A DNA stretch of 64,000 nucleotides, taken from the NCBI RefSeq assembly GCF_033955345.1, contig NZ_CP138332.1, forward strand, positions 4,960,001-5,024,000, written 5' to 3'. Every line of letters starts with the position of its first letter. Positions within the stretch are counted from its first letter, which is position 1. The stretch comes from Sphingobacterium bambusae. Lineage in GTDB: Bacteria > Bacteroidota > Bacteroidia > Sphingobacteriales > Sphingobacteriaceae. Positions 44,609 through 52,681 of this stretch are shown here, one piece after another. The notes below the pieces were generated by a model. It did not search any database. It was not told the origin of the DNA and saw only the letters and a program-made list of their open reading frames with translations. A program made the position numbers and the translations under genes.

Positions 44609-47179
44609 TTATACCTTCATTATCTTTGTCAATATTATAGGCAGGGATGCCAAGTCATAATGATTTTCATAGATCAAGTATTTCGTTTCCCACTGCGGGC
44701 CAAATTTATCTTTGAAGTCGTAGAGTCCCTGATAGTGTCGGAATTGGCGCAGGCGTTCGTAGGCAAATTTCATGGCCCATTCGGGCAGTCCCTGCGGTTT
44801 GTCGATGCCCGACATGGCGGCCATCCCCATGTTGAGGTATTGTTTATCCTGTTTTTGAAGTTCGGAGATCAAAGCGACAATCAAAGCGTCCATCACGCCG
44901 GCTGGCGCATCTGCCGTCTTACGGACGAGGTCGTACGTACCTTCGTCCGATGCATAGTCGGGAATAATGTTCAGAAATGCGACGACTTTTTCATCGCTAT
45001 TCTCAATAGTTATAATATCTTGAGCCTTCAGTTCTTCCCAATCAAACATACCTGAGGAAAACAGGATCTCTTTACGATCCATGCTTGTCAACCATTCGTC
45101 GGATACGTACTTAAGTTTCTGTAAAAGTCCATCTTTTACGGGAGCTGGATGTAAAATGGGTGCGTAGCCTTTCTTGCTCAGCGCATTCAATACATTGCGT
45201 AGTGATTTGCGATCTTTTCCTTCCAAACTAAAGGTGGGTAGGTGCAAGCGAGCCTCTTGTCCCAAAGGCAGGGCTTTCTTATCGAGTGACTGAAATAGGG
45301 AAACTCTTTCTTCGGCAATTTTGTAATAGGCCGTCTTCAATCCATTGGCGAGGCAAAAGTGTTCAAATTCGGCTACTATGCCTAACATTGTCGTCGGGTC
45401 GTCCTCGCATACAGGCTCGCCTAGCGCTACGGCAAAGCCTGATGCGGTCTTGTAGGCTACAAATCCGTCCTGCGCTGCCGCAAAGAAATACGCTTTATCG
45501 GGATAAGTTTTAAAGTAGTCGTCTGCAGATCTACCATAACGGGATAACAAGGCCATCGCTCGCTCTCGTTCCTGCTGTACCGGCGTGACATGAAAAATAA
45601 AAGGCTTGACAAACACATAGAGGAGCAGCAAGAGCGAGATGGCACCAAGGAAATTAATCGAACGAACGAAGCCCATCCCAAATCGGGTAATTGGTTCTGG
45701 ATCGGGCTCCAGCAGCAGGTAACTACGAAGCGTTCCTTTTATCGATTGCCAAAGCGAAAAGTCTACATTGAATTCTTTTTTATCCAAAAAATAGAAACCT
45801 ACAATACCATAGATAAGCACCGCTAGCAGAATAAAAAGGGCGGTTTGTACGCCAAAATTTTGGAGATGTGGATCACCTTTGAGTCGGTAATGCTGCCGTG
45901 TAAAAAGGAGTACCACGATGGTGAACAGTGCGAGTGAAGCCTCTTCGTAGTCTATCCCCTTGGTCAGGTTTCCAACGAGGCTTAGTCCTGCGAAAATTAA
46001 GGCCAGCCACCAGGCATTGCGCAGTCCTCGTACCAAGAATGCAGCGCAGCACAGCAAGAGTATACCGAGGATAAGTACAGCAACGGACGAAAAATGAATG
46101 AGATCTAGCGGAATGAAGTTTTCCAACAGCCGCAGCCGATTTCGAAACGGCGGTGTAAGCACCGATATCATATTGACAAAGCCCAGTAGGGTCAAGAGTA
46201 TGCCGGGTAAGAGGCGTAAAATAATGTTACCCCGAACAAAGAAGAAAGCAGCTACGCCCGCTAACAAAGGTAGCCAGAATTCGAATACCCGATACAGGAG
46301 GGTGATGGACAAGGCTTCCACATCAGCTATGCCATAGGATTGGAGCACCAAGACCAGCGATATCTCTACTGCGCCGAGGCCTCGTAGAAAAGGGGAGATG
46401 GCGAAAAACAAGGTGGCGATAATGTAGCCTGCGGCACAGCTTTCCAATGAGGCCTCAACGCCCAGTGCCTCCATCGCGATATAGAGATGCACAATACCTA
46501 CTATTTCCACGCCCAGCGAGCAGAGGAAGGTATACAGCAGATCCCATTTTTTAAATTTTCCGCTACCAATCTCGTTGGCAAGCACCTCAAACTGTGGGCT
46601 GATGCGGTAAAGTAGTTTGTAGACAGCTCCGCGTTTTAGGAAAGAATAGGTGGCCACAGTCAGCGTGATGATCAGCAGGAACAGGCCTAGTAGCGCAGCC
46701 CAGGTGCTTGATGTGGTACTTTTTGTAAGGGCAAGGTACACGATGACGGGTAAAGCGACAAGGGCTAAGGACGCAATGCCCGTCATACCAAAGATGTAGG
46801 ATGCAAAGCCGATCTTGTTTTTGCTAATGCCTTTACGCTCGATTTCCTCCGTAAAAAAGGCCAACGACGTAACACCTCCTCCAGGGAGGAATACGCTTAC
46901 GAGATTTCTTTTCAAAAATAAGCGAAGGGCTTCGGCCAGCCGGATGCTACTGTTCACAGCACGAAACGAGAAGATATACATCATCGCCTGCAGCAGGATA
47001 TAAATGATGGTCACCAACAGTCCCAAACCGATATATTCCGGTATGGCCTGCGCCAATACCTTTCTTGCTTCAGCTATTTCTGTGTACTGCTTGCGGAAAA
47101 AGTAGACGGCCAAGATCAGGAAAAGAAAGGCCAAGACTTCCTTAAAATAGTAGTTATTAGCTTTGAGCTGTAATTTCAT
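44609..47179 (-). CDS. mprF: Bifunctional lysyl-phosphatidylglycerol synthase/flippase MprF
   Basis: An 856-residue protein. The first ~540 residues form about 14 membrane helices (the flippase part, with LKRNLVSVFLPGGGVTSLAF and SPFLRGLGAVEISLVLVL). A soluble DUF2156 domain follows, GNAT-like, with AMALLSRYGRSADDYFKTYP, AFAVALGEPVCEDDP-like sequence and RKSLRNVLNALSKKGY. MprF transfers lysine (or alanine) from aminoacyl-tRNA to phosphatidylglycerol and flips the product, lowering surface charge and giving resistance to cationic peptides. The gene starts 3 bp after the end of an AcvB/VirJ-like gene, so making and breaking the lipid are coupled in one operon. Which amino acid is used cannot be told here. 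Confidence 0.92.
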   Translation of the reverse strand: MKLQLKANNYYFKEVLAFLFLILAVYFFRKQYTEIAEARKVLAQAIPEYIGLGLLVTIIYILLQAMMYIFSFRAVNSSIRLAEALRLFLKRNLVSVFLPGGGVTSLAFFTEEIERKGISKNKIGFASYIFGMTGIASLALVALPVIVYLALTKSTTSSTWAALLGLFLLIITLTVATYSFLKRGAVYKLLYRISPQFEVLANEIGSGKFKKWDLLYTFLCSLGVEIVGIVHLYIAMEALGVEASLESCAAGYIIATLFFAISPFLRGLGAVEISLVLVLQSYGIADVEALSITLLYRVFEFWLPLLAGVAAFFFVRGNIILRLLPGILLTLLGFVNMISVLTPPFRNRLRLLENFIPLDLIHFSSVAVLILGILLLCCAAFLVRGLRNAWWLALIFAGLSLVGNLTKGIDYEEASLALFTIVVLLFTRQHYRLKGDPHLQNFGVQTALFILLAVLIYGIVGFYFLDKKEFNVDFSLWQSIKGTLRSYLLLEPDPEPITRFGMGFVRSINFLGAISLLLLLYVFVKPFIFHVTPVQQERERAMALLSRYGRSADDYFKTYPDKAYFFAAAQDGFVAYKTASGFAVALGEPVCEDDPTTMLGIVAEFEHFCLANGLKTAYYKIAEERVSLFQSLDKKALPLGQEARLHLPTFSLEGKDRKSLRNVLNALSKKGYAPILHPAPVKDGLLQKLKYVSDEWLTSMDRKEILFSSGMFDWEELKAQDIITIENSDEKVVAFLNIIPDYASDEGTYDLVRKTADAPAGVMDALIVALISELQKQDKQYLNMGMAAMSGIDKPQGLPEWAMKFAYERLRQFRHYQGLYDFKDKFGPQWETKYLIYENHYDLASLPIILTKIMKV

Positions 47180-47182
47180 AGG

Positions 47183-48581
47183 TTAACGTGTTTTTGACGT
47201 TGCATCCACGATGCTGTTAAAGTCGTTATTGTAATGGTGGCCTCCCGGTAAAATTTCCACCGCCACGCCGATGCGTTTGAAAGCTTGCGTCACGGCTGAA
47301 TCTTCACCGTCACCAAACAAACATAATCTCTGTATGCCGCTCGTTTTCCGTAGTTCTGCTACCACATCGTATGGATTCTGCCGTAGCCCGAAGCTCAACA
47401 TATCACTCACATGTATTTCAAAATCCCCATGGGTATCTGGCGAAAGTAAGATGATTTCCTTTAGGTTTTCTTTAGGTTTACCGATCAACCTATTGGCGAC
47501 AAAGGGCGCAATACACGCACCGAAAGAATAACCCATCAGTGCGATGCGGGCATTGGGATGTTCTTTTAAATAAAGCTGTAGCACATGGCTGATAGCGGCG
47601 GTCGTTTCTTCAGGACTACGCTTTTGCCAAAAATATTTTTGGGCATCAAGCCCCATAACGGTAAATCCCTGTTTTGTGTATGCTGCTGCTAATCCTTGAT
47701 CAAAGCTTGTCCATCCGCCATCGCCGGAAAGGAAGAACAGGAGCTGATCGCCTTTATTTTCCTTTGCCGCAAGGATGTGTATAGGTAGATCTGTTTGTAT
47801 CGAGATGAAATGCTTGCTGCCTAAGCTATTCTCCAAATGTGTTTGCCTGATCTTTTGGTATGCACTTTTAAATTGGGGTAGCCAATTATCGGTAATGGAG
47901 AAACCATGTCCAACCAACGGTAGGCCAATGAGTTCTGCTTGTTGCATATCTTTTAAGAACAGCTCGGTTTTCTCGTAATCACATACCTCATCTTTAAGTC
48001 CGTTTAGTACAAGGAAAGGACTAGGAACCGCCTTGACCGGATCTAGGTAGTAGGTGTTTTTTTGTTTTAGGCGATGGAAGGGGAGCCCATTTGCTTTGCA
48101 AGGGGCTGCCGGCAATTCGATATCCGGCGAAAATCCAAGCGCAATAGCTCCCATGAAAGTTCCGGATGGAGCCTGCGCCAATAATCCATACACTAGTGTT
48201 GCACCATACGAATAGCCTACTAAGATCGGCTTTTGGTAATCTTTGAACTTGTATTTTTTCTGTAGCATCAAGCTCAGCTGTTCAAAATCAGCTGCGGGAT
48301 AGAGACAGCCCTTTTTTTGTTTTGCCAGCGCAGCTTTGTAGGCTTTTGCATCGATCCCGGCAACAAGGGCACCTTGCTCAGCAAGGTAACGTGCCATGTT
48401 GCCAACCACCATCGCCAGACACGAACAATACCAACGATTGCGCTTCTTGTGGAGGATGGTAGAGCGTAAGCTTTCCAAATCGGCCATAGGAGAGTGCTTC
48501 CTGTGCAGCAAATGATGTCACATGGAACAGGGAGCTGTTAATAATTAGCGCTATGTAGGTCAACGTTTTTAATACCATCAT
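47183..48581 (-). pseudogene. acvB: AcvB/VirJ-family lysyl-phosphatidylglycerol hydrolase, frameshifted
   Basis: Two frames together make one gene. From ATG at 48581 comes a signal peptide (MMVLKTLTYIALIINSSLFH) and the first VirJ motif LFVSGDGGWQHG, then the frame ends. The shifted frame continues VVGNMARYLAEQGALVAG, ILVGYSYGATLVYG, and a second VirJ domain with LFFLSGDGGWTSFDQGL, ALMGYSFGACIAP and GGHHY, to the stop at 47183. The junction is the 17-mer GTGGTTGGCAACATGGC (48393-48409 on the minus strand): if it were present twice the reading would be continuous as GDGGWQHGVVGNMARYLA, just what the family has. So one copy of a 17-bp tandem repeat appears lost. AcvB removes the lysyl group that MprF adds. 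Whether the shift is real or a sequencing/assembly error is open. Confidence 0.8.
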
Positions 48582-49055
48582 GACAAGCGATTAACGGGAC
48601 ATCTCTAAAACAATAATTTAAAAGGAATGTTTTCCTGCACGAATTGAAAGTTTTTTAGGACTAGCATTTCCTAGTATAAGGTAATTAGCTACGCGGATTG
48701 TCGCGATAATCATTGTTCCTAAAGCTTTATGGTACCCTGCAGACAGCCCGATCTCATGTCGGGCTGTCTTCTTTTAATCTTTACTGCAGCGGTAGAACCA
48801 TTACGTTGTCAGGTTCTTATGGTGGTAGAGGTAGGGTTTTAATTACTTTTGTTGTTTTTCTTACAAAAGATAAACAAAAGTAAATATATGTAATTATTTA
48901 TAACTATGAATGCTTGTTAATGTGTTAATATGTCGTCGAAAATCTACAACTGATCGTCTAATGATTAAATTATGTGTAGCTTTTTGCTAGTTTTTGGATT
49001 GATTTTTCGTGTGCTGATAATCACGATGACTCCGTGTGCGTTAGTCTATTGATCT
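48582..49055. other. Gene-free stretch with an orphan terminator
   Basis: No coding frame is supported in these 474 bp. The region has a strong plus-strand hairpin at 48741-48776 with no plus-strand gene ahead of it, and an AT-rich right half that should carry the downstream part of the GH43 transcript. Confidence 0.55.
48741..48776 (+). terminator. Orphan intrinsic terminator
   Basis: AGACAGCCCGA (48741-48751) pairs perfectly over 11 bp with TCGGGCTGTCT (48759-48769), loop 7 nt, followed by TCTTTT. The T-rich end is on the plus strand only, yet the nearest plus-strand gene upstream ends at 44550. Confidence 0.75.
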
Positions 49056-50075
49056 TTAGGGGTTTTCAGAATAAACTGATTTTAAAAGCGTCGGCCAATC
49101 ATCTTCACGCCAGTATAGTTCTTCCATTAATAGCTTCGCTTTTCCGCCATCCTTGGCGTCGTATCCATGAAACACCAAGTAATCTTGGCTATGGATGTTC
49201 AGCACAGCGTTATGTCCTACACCATGCCAGTCGGCATTTCCTTCAAGCAACAATTTTCCTCCTCCTTTTGCCATGTCGATGCCTTCGCTATCCAAATACG
49301 GCCCCTGCAACTGCTTGGAGCGTCCCACGATCATCTTGTAGGTGCTGGCTGCTCCTTTACAGCAATAGTCTATCGAGGCAAAGAGATAATAATAGCCATT
49401 TTTATGGCGAAAGATAAAGGGCGCCTCTATCGCATTTTCGGCTACGCCCTGAGGCAGATCACTGTGGATGCTGTCGGCAGCAGCTCGTCGGCTGGCAATA
49501 GTGGGGAGATTCGTTAGATCATCATTTGTTCTTAAGCCATCCTTGCTGAGTTTAACCAGTTTTAGTCCTCCCCAAAAAGAACCGAAGCTTAAATAAGGCT
49601 GCCCATGTTCGTCGCAAATGAAATTCGGATCGATGGCATTCCAGTCGGTGCTACCGGGGAACGATTGGAGCAGGAGCCCATGGTCCACCCACTGAAATTC
49701 AGGGTCTTTCGGGTCGAGTGTTTTGTTGCTGGCTACAGCAATGCAGGAGGTGTTTTTTCCGAATGCCGAAACACTATAGTATAGGTGGTATCGCCCGTTG
49801 TGGTAACTGATGTCGGGCGCCCAGATGTGACCCGTAAAGCTTGGTACGGCCTTGACGGCCCAAGCGGGTGGTTCGGCAAATACGGGCGCTTCACGCGTCC
49901 AATTTTTGAGATCGCGCGAGCTTGCTACGGTTATGCCTTGACCAGTGGAGAAGAGGTAGAAGCAATCGCCCTGCTGTATAAGCACAGGATCGTGTACGGG
50001 GAGCTTGCCCAAGCGCTGTGCTATGCACATGTAGCATCCCAGCAGGGTAACAAAGAGCAAGCTGATAACTTTCAT
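49056..50075 (-). CDS. GH43 family glycosidase (arabinan endo-1,5-alpha-L-arabinosidase-like)
   Basis: Start put at the ATG at 50075, which begins the signal peptide MKVISLLFVTLLGCYMCIAQ. The 339-residue protein is a single five-bladed propeller of GH43: first Asp in LPVHDPVLIQQGD, GHIWAPDISYHNGRYHLYYS, second Asp in AIDPNFICDEHGQPYLSFGS, and acid Glu in NAIEAPFIFRHKNGYYYLFA; the ending has GVGHNAVL. GNAD and the short length fit the endo-arabinanase subfamilies (GH43_4/5). It acts in the periplasm or outside. It precedes a tiny gene's region in reverse and is not linked to the SusCD locus (4.5 kb away, opposite strand). Confidence 0.92.
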   Translation of the reverse strand: MKVISLLFVTLLGCYMCIAQRLGKLPVHDPVLIQQGDCFYLFSTGQGITVASSRDLKNWTREAPVFAEPPAWAVKAVPSFTGHIWAPDISYHNGRYHLYYSVSAFGKNTSCIAVASNKTLDPKDPEFQWVDHGLLLQSFPGSTDWNAIDPNFICDEHGQPYLSFGSFWGGLKLVKLSKDGLRTNDDLTNLPTIASRRAAADSIHSDLPQGVAENAIEAPFIFRHKNGYYYLFASIDYCCKGAASTYKMIVGRSKQLQGPYLDSEGIDMAKGGGKLLLEGNADWHGVGHNAVLNIHSQDYLVFHGYDAKDGGKAKLLMEELYWREDDWPTLLKSVYSENP

Positions 50076-50113
50076 GCGATGGATTGGTTGGTTTAGTTTG
50101 GTCAAAAATAAAA

Positions 50114-50139
50114 AAAGGATAGCAATTTAGCTATCCTTT
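50114..50139 (-). terminator. Terminator whose loop holds the stop codon of the 46-residue gene
   Basis: On the minus strand AAAGGATAGC pairs with GCTATCCTTT (10 bp) around the loop TAAATT, then comes a run of seven T and more. The TAA of the small gene is in the loop. Confidence 0.85.
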
Positions 50140-50267
50140 CTAATATGGCGCGTGACAAAATATAGGTCACCGGTATCTTTGTCTTTGTAAGCCTCTGTTA
50201 ATATGCCCTGCCCGTAGCTCAGGTCGATGAGCAAGTCGCCCTTTTCGTTGTACTGCTTTTCTTCCAT
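50127..50267 (-). CDS. Small hypothetical protein, 46 residues
   Basis: ATG at 50267 begins MEEKQYNEKGDLLIDLSYGQ, followed by GILTEAYKDKDTGDLYFVTR and HIRKDS, then TAA at 50129-50127. The composition is charged and protein-like, with codon use like its neighbours. The strong terminator that overlaps the stop codon supports it as a real transcription unit. No family is known to me. It may share a transcript start with nothing else; the GH43 gene downstream begins 52 bp past its stop. Confidence 0.6.
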   Translation of the reverse strand: MEEKQYNEKGDLLIDLSYGQGILTEAYKDKDTGDLYFVTRHIRKDS

Positions 50268-50747
50268 AATTTTTTTTGTTTATATACTTCTTCTAAGAGC
50301 AACAACCATACCGTTTGCCGCTTTTGCGTGAATAATATTTAAACATGAACTTTACGAATCTTACAAGTAAGCCATATTTAACTTAGACGGAAATATTGAT
50401 ATTAAGCCAAAGAAAATGGAAATTGGCTATACAAAAAAGGGAAAGATTATTACCGATATCTGTATTCTAAAGATAAGCTCAAAAATTTGGATCAATGTTT
50501 AAACTTCTTATCTTTACCTATTATGTGCCAATTTTGCGAGCTAATTTATTTATTTTAACATAGTATCTTTATTTGAAAATCAATATTAAAGACTGATGTA
50601 ATAATGGGCATAAAGTTATTTGATGAAGGTCAATTGGATATCTGTTGCCCTTGCTCCGCAAACAGGCACAAGGTAGGGAAATTGCGTACTAGTTGCTTAC
50701 GGGAAATAGGCTTCAAAACGCTGGAGTTAACATGAACATGTCGGAAT
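50268..50747. other. AT-rich stretch with short fragmentary frames before the PDDEXK nuclease gene
   Basis: The 480 bp are clearly richer in A/T than the flanks. A frame with codons like a gene remnant runs from about 50384 to 50502 (KPKKMEIGYTKKGKIITDIC within it) and another at 50604-50735 encodes 43 residues. Neither is a recognised gene. The region looks like the worn edge of an inserted segment. Confidence 0.45.
50604..50735 (+). CDS. Possible 43-residue Cys-rich peptide or gene remnant
   Basis: ATG at 50604 to TGA at 50733-50735. The sequence contains LFDEGQLDICCPCSANRHK and ends LREIGFKTLELT, with a CCPC cluster. No family is recognised. It ends 12 bp before the PDDEXK nuclease gene, so it could be a leader peptide or the broken end of an older gene. 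Evidence is weak. Confidence 0.25.
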   Translation: MGIKLFDEGQLDICCPCSANRHKVGKLRTSCLREIGFKTLELT

Positions 50748-51776
50748 ATGGAACTTTCGAATAACGAACATAGCTTCTATAACGAAATCAAAGATTTGCT
50801 TACGCAGGCTCGAAACCAAGCCTATCGTGCGGTCAATTCCATTATGGTGCAAACCTATTGGCAGATCGGTAAGCGTATTGTAGAGCAGGAGCAGCAGGGT
50901 AAAAGCCGCGCAGACTATGGCGATTATTTGGTGACGAATCTATCTTCCTATTTGTCGGATACCTTTGGAAGAGGTTTTTCAGAAGCCAACTTGCGGAACA
51001 TGAGGCATTTTTACCAGACTTTTCCCGACTTCGACCAATCCGTTACGCACCGCGTAACGAATCTCAGCTGGACAAATATCCGTCTGACTATGCGGATTGA
51101 TGATCCCACAGAGCGGGACTATTATATCAAGGAGGCCACAGGACAAAATTGGAGTTCGCGTGTACTAGAACGCAATATTAAGAGCGGTTACTATCGTCGC
51201 TTACTTTCTACACAACACGCTCATGCACTTTCAGATTCGGATAAACATAATCCAGCGGATTTCATTAAAGACCCTTACATTGCCGAGTTTCTGGATGTAC
51301 CCGAAGATTTGACCGGAAAAGAGTCCATATTAGAAAAGTCATTGATCAGCAATTTGCAAAATTTTCTGCTTGAACTTGGAAAAGGTTTTTCTTTTGTCGA
51401 GCGTCAGATGCGTATCAGCACAGAGACTTCCCATTTTTATGTGGATCTAGTTTTCTACAACTATCTGCTAAAGTGTTTTGTGGTAGTCGATTTGAAAACA
51501 ACCAAGCTTAGCCATGGCGATATCGGTCAGATGGATATGTACGTTAGAATGTTTGATGCAATGAAGCGTGGAGAGGACGATAATCCGACGATTGGTATTA
51601 TACTTTGCTCAGAGAAGGATGAAACCATTGTCAAATATTCGGTTTTAAATGAGAATAAGCAACTGTTTGCTTCTAAGTACAAAACTGTATTGCCCACTGA
51701 AGAGGAGCTGGCAGAGATGATGTTCTTACGCAATCTTAAATTGGTTGAAACAAGAGCGGATAATGACTTGACATAA
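50748..51776 (+). CDS. PDDEXK nuclease domain protein (YhcG / DUF1016 family)
   Basis: A 342-residue protein. The N-terminal DUF1016 helical part has NQAYRAVNSIMVQTYWQIGK, RGFSEANLRNMRHFYQTFP and NLSWTNIRLTMRIDDPTERD. The C-terminal nuclease part has FLLELGKGFSFVERQMRIST, then FYVDLVFYNYLLKCFVVVDL with the D-(E/D)xK core as Asp in VDLVFYN and DLKTTK. Such proteins are mobile, often found beside restriction or defence genes, and are thought to cut or process DNA; the function in vivo is not settled. Here it stands alone in an AT-rich pocket between core genes, consistent with transfer. A weak hairpin (51793-51825) may end its transcript. Confidence 0.93.
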   Translation: MELSNNEHSFYNEIKDLLTQARNQAYRAVNSIMVQTYWQIGKRIVEQEQQGKSRADYGDYLVTNLSSYLSDTFGRGFSEANLRNMRHFYQTFPDFDQSVTHRVTNLSWTNIRLTMRIDDPTERDYYIKEATGQNWSSRVLERNIKSGYYRRLLSTQHAHALSDSDKHNPADFIKDPYIAEFLDVPEDLTGKESILEKSLISNLQNFLLELGKGFSFVERQMRISTETSHFYVDLVFYNYLLKCFVVVDLKTTKLSHGDIGQMDMYVRMFDAMKRGEDDNPTIGIILCSEKDETIVKYSVLNENKQLFASKYKTVLPTEEELAEMMFLRNLKLVETRADNDLT

Positions 51777-51834
51777 AAACTACTATGTCATACGCAGTAA
51801 GTAAATGTTTTTTCTATTTACTGCGAGAGTTTTG

Positions 51835-51842
51835 TAGATTTG
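51835..51842 (+). promoter_or_regulatory. Probable -7 element for the riboswitch-pnuT transcript
   Basis: TAGATTTG matches TAnnTTTG and lies about 50 bp before the TPP aptamer. The -33 element is not recognisable. Confidence 0.45.
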
Positions 51843-51892
51843 CGGCTTATAGCGGTACCTAAAAAAGCATCGCTGTTGTAAAACGTTTAATA

Positions 51893-51988
51893 TCAATCGG
51901 GGTGCACGAAAGTGCTGAGAACATACCCATTCTCGTATCACAATACGAGAGGAACCTGATCCAGGTAATGCTGGCGTAGGGACAATTT
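51893..51988 (+). ncRNA. TPP riboswitch (THI element)
   Basis: The aptamer's conserved blocks are present in order: CGGGGTGC and a GCTGAGA (gtgctgagaac) in the P2/P4 side, the ACCC block, and CCTGATCCAGGTAATG followed by CTGGCGTAGGGA. A variable P3 stem (TCTCGTAT / ATACGAGA) lies between them. Thiamine pyrophosphate binding would lower expression of the genes downstream; the switching hairpin between 51989 and 52051 is not obvious, so control may be on translation. Confidence 0.95.
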
Positions 51989-52051
51989 CCTTTCTTACTG
52001 CTTTGTGCGCCGCTTTTTCGATGGATTTTTATTGGGGAGACCCGCATGTAG

Positions 52052-52681
52052 ATGACAGAATTTATAGAGAAAATCAGCAGCGCGCTGCAAGCAACTTCAT
52101 GGATAGAACGCTTGGCCGTAGGCTTCAGTATTGTGCAGGTGCTGCTATCCAGTAGGAACAAGATATCCAACTACTTTTTTGGCATCTTATCCATCGTGCT
52201 GACGATATCCGTGTTGTTTCAGGCGCGGTTGTATGCCGAAATTTTACTCAATATGTATTACCTCGTGATGAGTTTTTACGGCCTTTGGTATTGGAAGTTT
52301 CGCAATCAGCAAGCCGAGGTACCTATTACACGCTGCACAAAGGGAGAGTGGCGCACGGTATTCGCAATCGTCATTTTGGGCTATGGCGCACTTTTCCTCT
52401 TCCTCCGTTATTTTACAGATTCTGATGTTCCCATGCTGGATGCCATTGTTTCCAGTAGCGCCTGGGCAGGCATGTGGCTCTTGGCAAAGCGGAAGATCGA
52501 GAACTGGATTTTATTAAACATCAGTAATTTCATTGCTGTTCCGCTATTGTTCTACAAAGATCTGTATCTTTTCGCCTGTTTGACCATCTTTCTATTTATC
52601 GTCGCTATTGGCGGTTATATCAAGTGGCGCTCCATTATGAAAGATCAATTTCAATCCAATCCCCATCCCCATGTTGCATAA
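52052..52681 (+). CDS. pnuT: PnuC-family transporter, probably the thiamine carrier PnuT
   Basis: A 209-residue membrane protein with seven or so helices; family blocks are RLAVGFSIVQVLLSSRNKIS, LLNMYYLVMSFYGLWYWKF and WILLNISNFIAVPLLFYKD. PnuC proteins take up nicotinamide riboside, PnuT proteins take up thiamine. The TPP riboswitch directly upstream identifies this one as PnuT by regulation. Its ATG at 52052 lies 64 bp past the aptamer. The end overlaps the start of the next gene by 11 bp, so both are under the same switch. Confidence 0.9.
   Translation: MTEFIEKISSALQATSWIERLAVGFSIVQVLLSSRNKISNYFFGILSIVLTISVLFQARLYAEILLNMYYLVMSFYGLWYWKFRNQQAEVPITRCTKGEWRTVFAIVILGYGALFLFLRYFTDSDVPMLDAIVSSSAWAGMWLLAKRKIENWILLNISNFIAVPLLFYKDLYLFACLTIFLFIVAIGGYIKWRSIMKDQFQSNPHPHVA

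Noticed and set aside
48395..48511. A longer N-terminus for the AcvB C-terminal frame (start at 48511)
   Set aside because: These codons overlap the genuine signal peptide and VirJ motif in the other frame; the split is a frameshift, not two genes.
51793..51825. CGCAGTAA/TTACTGCG hairpin as a terminator of the PDDEXK nuclease gene
   Set aside because: 8-bp stem with a 17-nt loop and only a short T-run; noted as possible but not listed as a feature.
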